Positions 13,429 to 25,742 of a stretch of 64,000 nucleotides of DNA are shown piece by piece (positions within the stretch are counted from its first letter, which is position 1; each line of letters starts with the position of its first letter). The position numbers and the translations under genes are program-made. The notes under the pieces are model-generated. The model did not search any database and was not told where the DNA came from. It was given only the letters and a program-made list of their open reading frames with translations. Source of the stretch: Andrena cerasifolii (taxonomy: Eukaryota > Arthropoda > Insecta > Hymenoptera > Andrenidae). The DNA is taken from assembly GCF_050908995.1 (NCBI RefSeq), contig NW_027484944.1:1-64000 (forward strand). Direction: 5' to 3'.

Positions 13429-16400
13429 TTTTTCAATATTTGTTTTTCAATATCGGGTTTTCAATATCGGTTTTTCAATATTTGTTTTTCAATATCGGTT
13501 TTTCAATATCGGTTCTAATATCGGATTCAATATCGGTTTTTCAATATCGGTTTTGCAATATCAGTTTTTCGATGTAAGTTTTTCAATATTGGTTTTTCAA
13601 AATCGGTTTTTCAATATCGGTTTTTCAATATCGGTTTTTCAATATCGGTTTTGCAATATCAGTTTTTCAATATCGGTTTTTCAATATCGGTTTCGCAATA
13701 TCAGTTTTTCGATATCAGTTTTTCAATATTTGTATTTCAATATCGGTTTTTCAATATCGGTTCTAATATCGGATTCAATATCGGTTTTGCAATATCAGTT
13801 TTTCGATATAGGTTTTTCGATGTAAGTTTTTCAATATTGTATTTTCAATATCGGTTCTAATATCGGATTCAATAACGGTTTTTCAATATCGGTTTTGCAA
13901 TATAAGTTTTTCGATGTAAGTTTTTCAATATTGGTTTTTCAATATCGGTTCTAATATCGGATTCAATATCGGTTTTTCAATATCGGTTTTGCAATATCAG
14001 TTTTTCGATGTAAGTTTTTCAATAATGGTTTTTCAATATCGGTTTTTCAATATCAGTTTTTCGATGTAAGTATTTCAATATTGGTTTTTCAATATCGGTT
14101 TTTCAATATCGGTTCTAATATCGGATTCAATATCGGTTTTTCAATATCGGTTTTGCAATATCAGTTTTTCGATGTAAGTTTTTCAATATTGGTTTTTCAA
14201 TATCGGTTTTTCAATATCGGTTCTAATATCGGATTCAATATCGGTTTTTCAATATCGGTTTTGCAATATCAGTTTTTCGATGTAAGTTTTTCAATATTGG
14301 TTTTTCAATATCGGTTTTTCAATATCGGTTTTGCAATATCAGTTTTTCGATGTAAGTTTTTCAATATTGGTTTTTCAATATCGGTTCTAATATCGGATTC
14401 AATATCGGTTTTTCAATATCGGTTTTGCAATATCAGTTTTTCGATGTAAGTTTTTCAATTTTGGTTTTTCAATATCGGTTTTTCAATATCGGTTTTTCAA
14501 TATCAGTTTTTCGATATCAGTTTTTCAATATTTGTTTTTCAATATCGGTTTTTGAATATCGGTTCTAATATCGGATTCAATATCGGTTTCTCAATATCGG
14601 TTTTGCAATATCAGTTTTTCGATATAGGTTTTTCAATATCGGTTTTTCAATATCGGTTTTTCAATATCGGTTTTTCAATATCGGTTTTTCAATATCAGTT
14701 TTTCGATGTAAGTATTTCAATATCGGTTTTTCAATATCGGTTCTAATATCGGATTCAATATCGGTTTTTCAATATCGGTTTTGCAATATCAGTTTTTCGA
14801 TGTAAGTTTTTCAATATTGGTTTTTCAATATCGGTTTTTCAATATCGGTTCTAATATCGGATTCAATATCGGTTTTTCAATATCGGTTTTGCAATATCAG
14901 TTTTTCGATGTAAGTTTTTCAATATTGGTTTTTCAATATCGGTTTTTCAATATCGGTTTTTCAATATCAGTTTTTCGATATCAGTTTTTCAATATTTGTT
15001 TTTCAATATCGGTTTTTCAATATCGGTTCTAATATCGGATTCAATATCGGTTTTTCAATATCGGTTTTGCAATATCAGTTTTTCGATGTAAGTTTTTCAA
15101 TATTGGTTTTTCAATATTGGTTTTTCAATATCGGTTCTAATATCGGATTCAATATCGGTTTTTCAATATCGGTTTTGCAATATCAGTTTTTCGATGTAAG
15201 TTTTTCGATATAGGTTTTTCAATATCGGTTTTTCAATATCGGTTTTTCAATATCGGTTTTTCAATATCAGTTTTTCGATGTAAGTATTTCAATATTGGTT
15301 TTTCAATATCGGTTTTTCAATATCGGTTCTAATATCGGATTCAATATCGGTTTTTCAATATCGGTTTTTCAATATCAGTTTTTCGATGTAAGTATTTCAA
15401 TATTGGTTTTTCAATATCGGTTTTTCAATATCGGTTCTAATATCGGATTCAATATGGGTTTTTCAATATCGGTTTTGCAATATCAGTTTTTCAATATCGG
15501 TTTTGCAATATAAGTTTTTCGATATCAGTTTTTCAATATTTGTTTTTCAATATCGGTTTTTCAATATCGGTTCTAATATCGGATTCAATATCGGTTTTTC
15601 AATATCGGTTTTGCAATATCAGTTTTTCGATGTAAGTTTTTCAATATTGGTTTTTCAATATCGGTTTTGCAATATCAGTTTTTCGATGTAAGTTTTTCAA
15701 TATTGGTTTTTCAATATCGGTTTTTCAATATTTGTTTTTCAATATCGGGTTTTCAATATCGGTTTTTCAATATTTGTTTTTCAATATCGGTTTTTCAATA
15801 TCGGTTCTAATATCGGATTCAATATCGGTTTTTCAATATCGGTTTTGCAATATCAGTTTTTCGATGTAAGTTTTTCAATAATGGTTTTTCAATATCGGTT
15901 TTTCAATATCAGTTTTTCGATGTAAGTATTTCAATATTGGTTTTTCAATATCGGTTTTTCAATATCGGTTCTAATATCGGATTCAATATCGGTTTTTCAA
16001 TATCGGTTTTGCAATATCAGTTTTTCGATGTAAGTTTTTCAATATTGGTTTTTCAATATCGGTTTTTCAATATCGGTTCTAATATCGGATTCAATATCGG
16101 TTTTTCAATATCGGTTTTGCAATATCAGTTTTTCGATGTAAGTTTTTCAATATTGGTTTTTCAATATCGGTTTTTCAATATCGGTTTTGCAATATCAGTT
16201 TTTCGATGTAAGTTTTTCAATATTGGTTTTTCAATATCGGTTCTAATATCGGATTCAATATCGGTTTTTCAATATCGGTTTTGCAATATCAGTTTTTCGA
16301 TGTAAGTTTTTCAATTTTGGTTTTTCAATATCGGTTTTTCAATATCGGTTTTTCAATATCAGTTTTTCGATATCAGTTTTTCAATATTTGTTTTTCAATA

Positions 16401-18581
16401 TCGGTTTTTGAATATCGGTTCTAATATCGGATTCAATATCGGTTTCTCAATATCGGTTTTGCAATATCAGTTTTTCGATATAGGTTTTTCAATATCGGTT
16501 TTTCAATATCGGTTTTTCAATATCGGTTTTTCAATATCGGTATTTCAATATCGGTTTTTCAATATCAGTTTTTCGATGTAAGTATTTCAATATCGGTTTT
16601 TCAATATCGGTTCTAATATCGGATTCAATATCGGTTTTTCAATATCGGTTTTGCAATATCAGTTTTTCGATGTAAGTTTTTCAATATTGGTTTTTCAATA
16701 TCGGTTTTTCAATATCGGTTCTAATATCGGATTCAATATCGGTTTTTCAATATCGGTTTTGCAATATCAGTTTTTCGATGTAAGTTTTTCAATATTGGTT
16801 TTTCAATATCGGTTTTTCAATATCGGTTTTGCAATATCAGTTTTTCGATGTAAGTTTTTCAATATTGGTTTTTCAATATTTGTTTTTCAATATCGGTTTT
16901 TGAATATCGGTTCTAATATCGGATTCAATATCGGTTTTTGAATATCGGTTCTAATATCGGATTCAATATCGGTTTCTCAATATCGGCTTTGCAATATCAG
17001 TTTTTCGATATAGGTTTTTCAATATCGTTTTTTCAATATCGGTTTTTCAATATCGGTTTTTCAATATCAGTTTTTCGATGTAAGTATTTCAATATTGGTT
17101 TTTCAATATCGGTTTTTCAATATCGGTTCTAATATCGGATTCAATATCGGTTTTTCAATATCGGTTTTGCAATATCAGTTTTTCGATGTAAGTTTTTCAA
17201 TATTGGTTTTTCAATATCGGTTTTTCAATATCAGTTTTTCGATATCAGTTTTTCAATATTTGTTTTTCAATATCGGTTTTTCAATATCGGTTCTAATATC
17301 GGATTCAATATCGGTTTTTCAATATCGGTTTTGCAATATCAGTTTTTCGATGTAAGTTTTTCAATATTGGTTTTTCAATATTGGTTTTTCAATATCGGTT
17401 CTAATATCGGATTCAATATCGGTTTTTCAATATCGGTTTTGCAATATCAGTTTTTCGATGTAAGTTTTTCGATATAGGTTTTTCAATATCGGTTTTTCAA
17501 TATCGGTTTTTCAATATCGGTTTTTCAATATCAGTTTTTCGATGTAAGTATTTCAATATTGGTTTTTCAATATCGGTTTTTCAATATCGGTTCTAATATC
17601 GGATTCAATATCGGTTTTTCAATATCGGTTTTTCAATATCAGTTTTTCGATGTAAGTATTTCAATATTGGTTTTTCAATATCGGTTTTTCAATATCGGTT
17701 CTAATATCGGATTCAATATCGGTTTTTCAATATCGGTTTTGCAATATCAGTTTTTCAATATCGGTTTTGCAATATCAGTTTTTCGATATCAGTTTTTCAA
17801 TATTTGTTTTTCAATATCGGTTTTTCAATATCGGTTCTAATATCGGATTCAATATCGGTTTTTCAATATCGGTTTTGCAATATCAGTTTTTCGATGTAAG
17901 TTTTTCAATATTGGTTTTTCAATATCGGTTTTGCAATATCAGTTTTTCGATGTAAGTTTTTCAATATTGGTTTTTCAATATCGGTTTTTCAATATATGTT
18001 TTTCAATATCGGGTTTTCAATATCGGTTTTTCAATATTTGTTTTTCAATATCGGTTTTTCAATATCGGTTCTAATATCGGATTCAATATCGGTTTTTCAA
18101 TATCGGTTTTGCAATATCAGTTTTTCGATGTAAGTTTTTCAATATTGGTTTTTCAAAATCGGTTTTTCAATATCGGTTTTTCAATATCGGTTTTTCAATA
18201 TCGGTTTTGCAATATCAGTTTTTCAATATCGGTTTTTCAATATCGGTTTTGCAATATCAGTTTTTCGATATCAGTTTTTCAATATTTGTATTTCAATATC
18301 GGTTTTTCAATATCGGTTCTAATATCGGATTCAATATCGGTTTTGCAATATCAGTTTTTCGATATAGGTTTTTCGATGTAAGTTTTTCAATATTGTATTT
18401 TCAATATCGGTTCTAATATCGGATTCAATAACGGTTTTTCAATATCGGTTTTGCAATATAAGTTTTTCGATGTAAGTTTTTCAATATTGGTTTTTCAATA
18501 TCGGTTCTAATATCGGATTCAATATCGGTTTTTCAATATCGGTTTTGCAATATCAGTTTTTCGATGTAAGTTTTTCAATAT
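13147..18581 (+). repeat. Second superblock (about 5.4 kb), copies at 38.1 and 54.5 kb
   Basis: The block matches 38113 onward at offset 24,966. After a 408-bp segment missing here near 14950 the offset is 25,374, and between about 16550 and 17220 it is 25,360 because of an extra TATTTCAATATCGG monomer at about 16545. It also matches the third copy at offset 41,785 up to 18581/60366. A shared rare variant, CAATATGGG, lies at 15456, 40830 and 57241. All indels are sums of whole 14- and 12-bp monomers. The 5' end overlaps the tail of superblock copy 2, so the two blocks were probably joined by one exchange. Confidence 0.85.
16558..18581 (+). repeat. 2.0-kb segment duplicated at 21.0-22.9 kb
   Basis: This segment matches 21008-22937 at offset 4,450, changing to 4,356 where 94 bp are absent from the second copy (near 17120 against 21560). 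The rare monomer TTTTTCAATATATG, seen at about 17995 and 22351 and nowhere else I noticed, marks the pair as recent relatives. The match ends at 18581/22937, where the next monomer is A here and D in the other copy. Confidence 0.85.
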
Positions 18582-18685
18582 CGGTTTTTCAATATCGGTT
18601 TTGCAATATCAGTTTTTCAATATCGGTTTTTCAATATCGGTTTTGCAATATCAGTTTTTCGATATCAGTTTTTCAATATTTGTAT

Positions 18686-21259
18686 TTCAATATCGGTTTT
18701 TCAATATCGGTTTTGCAATATCAGTTTTTCGATGTAAGTTTTTCAATATTGGTTTTTCAATATCGGTTTTTCAATATCGGTTCTAATATAGGATTCAATA
18801 TCGGTTCTTCAATATCGGTTTTGCAATATCAGTTTTTCGATGTAAGTTTTTCAATATTGGTTTTTCAATATCGGTTTTTCAATATCGGTTTTGCAATATC
18901 AGTTTTTCGATGTAAGTTTTTCAATATTGGTTTTTCAATATCGGTTCTAATATCGGATTCAATATCGGTTTTTCAATATCGGTTTTGCAATATCAGTTTT
19001 TCGATGTAAGTTTTTCAATTTTGGTTTTTCAATATCGGTTTTTCAATATCGGTTTTTCAATATCAGTTTTTCGATATCAGTTTTTCAATATTTGTTTTTC
19101 AATATCGGTTTTTGAATATCGGTTCTAATATCGGATTCAATATCGGTTTCTCAATATCGGTTTTGCAATATCAGTTTTTCGATATAGGTTTTTCAATATC
19201 GGTTTTTCAATATCGGTTTTTCAATATTGGTTTTTCAATATCGGTTTTTCAATATCGGTTCTAATATCGGATTCAATATCGGTTTTTCAATATCGGTTTT
19301 GCAATATCAGTTTTTCGATGTAAGTTTTTCAATATTGGTTTTTCAATATTTGTTTTTCAATATCGGTTTTTGAATATCGGTTCTAATATCGGATTCAATA
19401 TCGGTTTTTGAATATCGGTTCTAATATCGGATTCAATATCGGTTTCTCAATATCGGCTTTGCAATATCAGTTTTTCGATATAGGTTTTTCAATATCGGTT
19501 TTTCAATATCGGTTTTTCAATATCGGTTTTTCAATATCAGTTTTTCGATGTAAGTATTTCAATATCGGTTTTTCAATATCGGTTCTAATATCGGATTCAA
19601 TATCGGTTTTTCAATATCGGTTTTGCAATATCAGTTTTTCGATGTAAGTTTTTCAATATTGGTTTTTCAATATCGGTTTTTCAATATCGGTTCTAATATC
19701 GGATTCAATATCGGTTTTTCAATATCGGTTTTGCAATATCAGTTTTTCGATGTAAGTTTTTCAATATTGGTTTTTCAATATTGGTTTTTCAATATCGGTT
19801 CTAATATCGGATTCAATATCGGTTTTGCAATATCAGTTTTTCGATATAGGTTTTTCGATGTAAGTTTTTCAATATTGTATTTTCAATATCGGTTCTAATA
19901 TCGGATTCAATAACGGTTTTTCAATATCGGTTTTGCAATATAAGTTTTTCGATGTAAGTTTTTCAATATTGGTTTTTCAATATCGGTTCTAATATCGGAT
20001 TCAATATCGGTTTTTCAATATCGGTTTTGCAATATCAGTTTTTCGATGTAAGTTTTTCAATATTGGTTTTTCAATATCGGTTTTTCAATATCAGTTTTTC
20101 GATGTAAGTATTTCAATATTGGTTTTTCAATATCGGTTTTTCAATATCGGTTCTAATATCGGATTCAATATCGGTTTTTCAATATCGGTTTTGCAATATC
20201 AGTTTTTCGATGTAAGTTTTTCAATATTGGTTTTTCAATATCGGTTTTTCAATATCGGTTCTAATATAGGATTCAATATCGGTTCTTCAATATCGGTTTT
20301 GCAATATCAGTTTTTCGATGTAAGTTTTTCAATATTGGTTTTTCAATATCGGTTTTTCAATATCGGTTTTGCAATATCAGTTTTTCGATGTAAGTTTTTC
20401 AATATTGGTTTTTCAATATCGGTTCTAATATCGGATTCAATATCGGTTTTTCAATATCGGTTTTGCAATATCAGTTTTTCGATGTAAGTTTTTCAATTTT
20501 GGTTTTTCAATATCGGTTTTTCAATATCGGTTTTTCAATATCAGTTTTTCGATATCAGTTTTTCAATATTTGTTTTTCAATATCGGTTTTTGAATATCGG
20601 TTCTAATATCGGATTCAATATCGGTTTCTCAATATCGGTTTTGCAATATCAGTTTTTCGATATAGGTTTTTCAATATCGGTTTTTCAATATCGGTTTTTC
20701 AATATTGGTTTTTCAATATCGGTTTTTCAATATCGGTTCTAATATCGGATTCAATATCGGTTTTTCAATATCGGTTTTGCAATATCAGTTTTTCGATGTA
20801 AGTTTTTCAATATTGGTTTTTCAATATTTGTTTTTCAATATCGGTTTTTGAATATCGGTTCTAATATCGGATTCAATATCGGTTTTTGAATATCGGTTCT
20901 AATATCGGATTCAATATCGGTTTCTCAATATCGGCTTTGCAATATCAGTTTTTCGATATAGGTTTTTCAATATCGGTTTTTCAATATCGGTTTTTCAATA
21001 TCGGTTTTTCAATATCAGTTTTTCGATGTAAGTATTTCAATATCGGTTTTTCAATATCGGTTCTAATATCGGATTCAATATCGGTTTTTCAATATCGGTT
21101 TTGCAATATCAGTTTTTCGATGTAAGTTTTTCAATATTGGTTTTTCAATATCGGTTTTTCAATATCGGTTCTAATATCGGATTCAATATCGGTTTTTCAA
21201 TATCGGTTTTGCAATATCAGTTTTTCGATGTAAGTTTTTCAATATTGGTTTTTCAATAT
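18686..21259 (+). repeat. 1,478-bp-period tandem duplication
   Basis: Segments 18686-19781 and 20164-21259 (1,096 bp each) align at an offset of exactly 1,478 bp. Both carry the rare pair TTCTAATATAGG (18781 and 20259) followed by a TTCTTCAATATCGG monomer; I saw this combination nowhere else. The 382 bp between the copies (19782-20163) instead match 22.66-23.04 kb at offset 2,874. Two rearrangements of different size are therefore interleaved. Sequence is satellite throughout. Confidence 0.87.
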
Positions 21260-22937
21260 CGGTTTTTCAATATCGGTTTTGCAATATCAGTTTTTCGATG
21301 TAAGTTTTTCAATATTGGTTTTTCAATATTTGTTTTTCAATATCGGTTTTTGAATATCGGTTCTAATATCGGATTCAATATCGGTTTTTGAATATCGGTT
21401 CTAATATCGGATTCAATATCGGTTTCTCAATATCGGCTTTGCAATATCAGTTTTTCGATATAGGTTTTTCAATATCGTTTTTTCAATATCGGTTTTTCAA
21501 TATCGGTTTTTCAATATCAGTTTTTCGATGTAAGTATTTCAATATTGGTTTTTCAATATCGGTTTTTCAATATCGGTTTTTCAATATCAGTTTTTCGATA
21601 TCAGTTTTTCAATATTTGTTTTTCAATATCGGTTTTTCAATATCGGTTCTAATATCGGATTCAATATCGGTTTTTCAATATCGGTTTTGCAATATCAGTT
21701 TTTCGATGTAAGTTTTTCAATATTGGTTTTTCAATATTGGTTTTTCAATATCGGTTCTAATATCGGATTCAATATCGGTTTTTCAATATCGGTTTTGCAA
21801 TATCAGTTTTTCGATGTAAGTTTTTCGATATAGGTTTTTCAATATCGGTTTTTCAATATCGGTTTTTCAATATCGGTTTTTCAATATCAGTTTTTCGATG
21901 TAAGTATTTCAATATTGGTTTTTCAATATCGGTTTTTCAATATCGGTTCTAATATCGGATTCAATATCGGTTTTTCAATATCGGTTTTTCAATATCAGTT
22001 TTTCGATGTAAGTATTTCAATATTGGTTTTTCAATATCGGTTTTTCAATATCGGTTCTAATATCGGATTCAATATCGGTTTTTCAATATCGGTTTTGCAA
22101 TATCAGTTTTTCAATATCGGTTTTGCAATATCAGTTTTTCGATATCAGTTTTTCAATATTTGTTTTTCAATATCGGTTTTTCAATATCGGTTCTAATATC
22201 GGATTCAATATCGGTTTTTCAATATCGGTTTTGCAATATCAGTTTTTCGATGTAAGTTTTTCAATATTGGTTTTTCAATATCGGTTTTGCAATATCAGTT
22301 TTTCGATGTAAGTTTTTCAATATTGGTTTTTCAATATCGGTTTTTCAATATATGTTTTTCAATATCGGGTTTTCAATATCGGTTTTTCAATATTTGTTTT
22401 TCAATATCGGTTTTTCAATATCGGTTCTAATATCGGATTCAATATCGGTTTTTCAATATCGGTTTTGCAATATCAGTTTTTCGATGTAAGTTTTTCAATA
22501 TTGGTTTTTCAAAATCGGTTTTTCAATATCGGTTTTTCAATATCGGTTTTTCAATATCGGTTTTGCAATATCAGTTTTTCAATATCGGTTTTTCAATATC
22601 GGTTTTGCAATATCAGTTTTTCGATATCAGTTTTTCAATATTTGTATTTCAATATCGGTTTTTCAATATCGGTTCTAATATCGGATTCAATATCGGTTTT
22701 GCAATATCAGTTTTTCGATATAGGTTTTTCGATGTAAGTTTTTCAATATTGTATTTTCAATATCGGTTCTAATATCGGATTCAATAACGGTTTTTCAATA
22801 TCGGTTTTGCAATATAAGTTTTTCGATGTAAGTTTTTCAATATTGGTTTTTCAATATCGGTTCTAATATCGGATTCAATATCGGTTTTTCAATATCGGTT
22901 TTGCAATATCAGTTTTTCCATGTAAGTTTTTCAATAT
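21008..22937 (+). repeat. Partner copy of the 16.56-18.58 kb segment
   Basis: This is the second member of the 4.4-kb-offset pair. Relative to the first it lacks 94 bp (one E-F dimer plus five 14-mers) near 21560. Directly after it, at 22919-22920, is a CCATGTAAG variant of monomer C (G to C) that I saw only here. Confidence 0.83.
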
Positions 22938-23103
22938 TGGTTTTTCAATATCGGTTTTTCAATATCAGTTTTTCGATGTAAGTATTTCAATATTGGTTTT
23001 TCAATATCGGTTTTTCAATATCGGTTCTAATATCGGATTCAATATCGGTTTTTCAATATCGGTTTTGCAATATCAGTTTTTCGATGTAAGTTTTTCAATA
23101 TTG

Positions 23104-25742
23104 GTTTTTCAATATCGGTTTTTCAATATCGGTTCTAATATCGGATTCAATATCGGTTTTTCAAAATCGGTTTTGCAATATCAGTTTTTCGATGTTAGTT
23201 TCTCAATATTGGTTTTTCAATATCGGTTTTTCAATATCGGTTTTGCAATATCAGTTTTTCGATGTAAGTTTTTCAATATTGGTTTTTCAATATCGGTTCT
23301 AATATCGGATTCAATATCGGTTTTTCAATATCGGTTTTGCAATATCAGTTTTTCGATGTAAGTTTTTCAATTTTGGTTTTTCAATATCGGTTTTTCAATA
23401 TCGGTTTTTCAATATCAGTTTTTCGATATCAGTTTTTCAATATTTGTTTTTCAATATCGGTTTTTGAATATCGGTTCTAATATCGGATTCAATATCGGTT
23501 TCTCAATATCGGTTTTGCAATATCAGTTTTTCGATATAGGTTTTTCAATATCGGTTTTTCAATATCGGTTTTTCAATATCGGTTTTTCAATATCAGTTTT
23601 TCGATGTAAGTATTTCAATATCGGTTTTTCAATATCGGTTCTAATATCGGATTCAATATCGGTTTTTCAATATCGGTTTTGCAATATCAGTTTTTCGATG
23701 TAAGTTTTTCAATATTGGTTTTTCAATATCGGTTTTTCAATATCGGTTCTAATATCGGATTCAATATCGGTTTTTCAATATCGGTTTTGCAATATCAGTT
23801 TTTCGATGTAAGTTTTTCAATATTGGTTTTTCAATATTTGTTTTTCAATATCGGTTTTTGAATATCGGTTCTAATATCGGATTCAATATCGGTTTTTGAA
23901 TATCGGTTCTAATATCGGATTCAATATCGGTTTCTCAATATCGGCTTTGCAATATCAGTTTTTCGATATAGGTTTTTCAATATCGTTTTTTCAATATCGG
24001 TTTTTCAATATCGGTTTTTCAATATCAGTTTTTCGATGTAAGTATTTCAATATTGGTTTTTCAATATCGGTTTTTCAATATCGGTTCTAATATCGGATTC
24101 AATATCGGTTTTTCAATATCGGTTTTGCAATATCAGTTTTTCGATGTAAGTTTTTCAATATTGGTTTTTCAATATCGGTTTTTCAATATCGGTTTTTCAA
24201 TATCAGTTTTTCGATATCAGTTTTTCAATATTTGTTTTTCAATATCGGTTTTTCAATATCGGTTCTAATATCGGATTCAATATCGGTTTTTCAATATCGG
24301 TTTTGCAATATCAGTTTTTCGATGTAAGTTTTTCAATATTGGTTTTTCAATATTGGTTTTTCAATATCGGTTCTAATATCGGATTCAATATCGGTTTTTC
24401 AATATCGGTTTTGCAGTATCAGTTTTTCGATGTAAGTTTTTCGATATAGGTTTTTCAATATCGGTTTTTCAATATCGGTTTTTCAATATCGGTTTTTCAA
24501 TATCAGTTTTTCGATGTAAGTATTTCAATATTGGTTTTTCAATATCGGTTTTTCAATATCGGTTCTAATATCGGATTCAATATCGGTTTTTCAATATCGG
24601 TTTTTCAATATCGGTTTTTCAATATCAGTTTTTCGATGTAAGTATTTCAATATTGGTTTTTCAATATCGGTTTTTCAATATCGGTTCTAATATCGGATTC
24701 AATATCGGTTTTTCAATATCGGTTTTGCAATATCAGTTTTTCAATATCGGTTTTGCAATATCAGTTTTTCGATATCAGTTTTTCAATATTTGTTTTTCAA
24801 TATCGGTTTTTCAATATCGGTTCTAATATCGGATTCAATATCGGTTTTTCAATATCGGTTTTGCAATATCAGTTTTTCGATGTAAGTTTTTCAATATTGG
24901 TTTTTCAATATCGGTTTTTCAATATCGGTTTTGCAATATCAGTTTTTCGATGTAAGTTTTTCAATATTGGTTTTTCAATATCGGTTCTAATATCGGATTC
25001 AATATCGGTTTTTCAATATCGGTTTTGCAATATCAGTTTTTCGATGTAAGTTTTTCAATTTTGGCTTTTCAATATCGGTTTTTCAATATCGGTTTTTCAA
25101 TATCAGTTTTTCGATATCAGTTTTTCAATATTTGTTTTTCAATATCGGTTTTTGAATATCGGTTCTAATATCGGATTCAATATCGGTTTCTCAATATCGG
25201 TTTTGCAATATCAGTTTTTCGATATAGGTTTTTCAATATCGGTTTTTCAATATCGGTTTTTCAATATCGGTTTTTCAATATCAGTTTTTCGATGTAAGTA
25301 TTTCAATATCGGTTTTTCAATATCGGTTCTAATATCGGATTCAATATCGGTTTTTCAATATCGGTTTTGCAATATCAGTTTTTCGATGTAAGTTTTTCAA
25401 TATTGGTTTTTCAATATCGGTTTTTCAATATCGGTTCTAATATCGGATTCAATATCGGTTTTTCAATATCGGTTTTGCAATATCAGTTTTTCGATGTAAG
25501 TTTTTCAATATTGGTTTTTCAATATTTGTTTTTCAATATCGGTTTTTGAATATCGGTTCTAATATCGGATTCAATATCGGTTTTTGAATATCGGTTCTAA
25601 TATCGGATTCAATATCGGTTTCTCAATATCGGCTTTGCAATATCAGTTTTTCGATATAGGTTTTTCAATATCGTTTATTCAATATCGGTTTTTCAATATC
25701 GGTTTTTCAATATCAGTTTTTCGATGTAAGTATTTCAATATT
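23104..25742 (+). repeat. 1,688-bp-period tandem duplication with a mutated first copy
   Basis: Segments 23104-24054 and 24792-25742 align at offset 1,688. The left copy holds an unusual cluster of single-base changes: CAAAATCGG directly before a B monomer (about 23164), GATGTTAG in place of GATGTAAG (about 23196), and TTTCTCAATATTGG immediately after (about 23202). The right copy has the normal forms. The right copy also has TTGGCTTTTC after CAATTTTGG (about 25063), a variant shared with 29.69 and 46.10 kb. Between them, 24055-24791 holds ordinary 108-bp-type units with one TTTTGCAGTATCAG monomer at about 24415. Confidence 0.8.
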
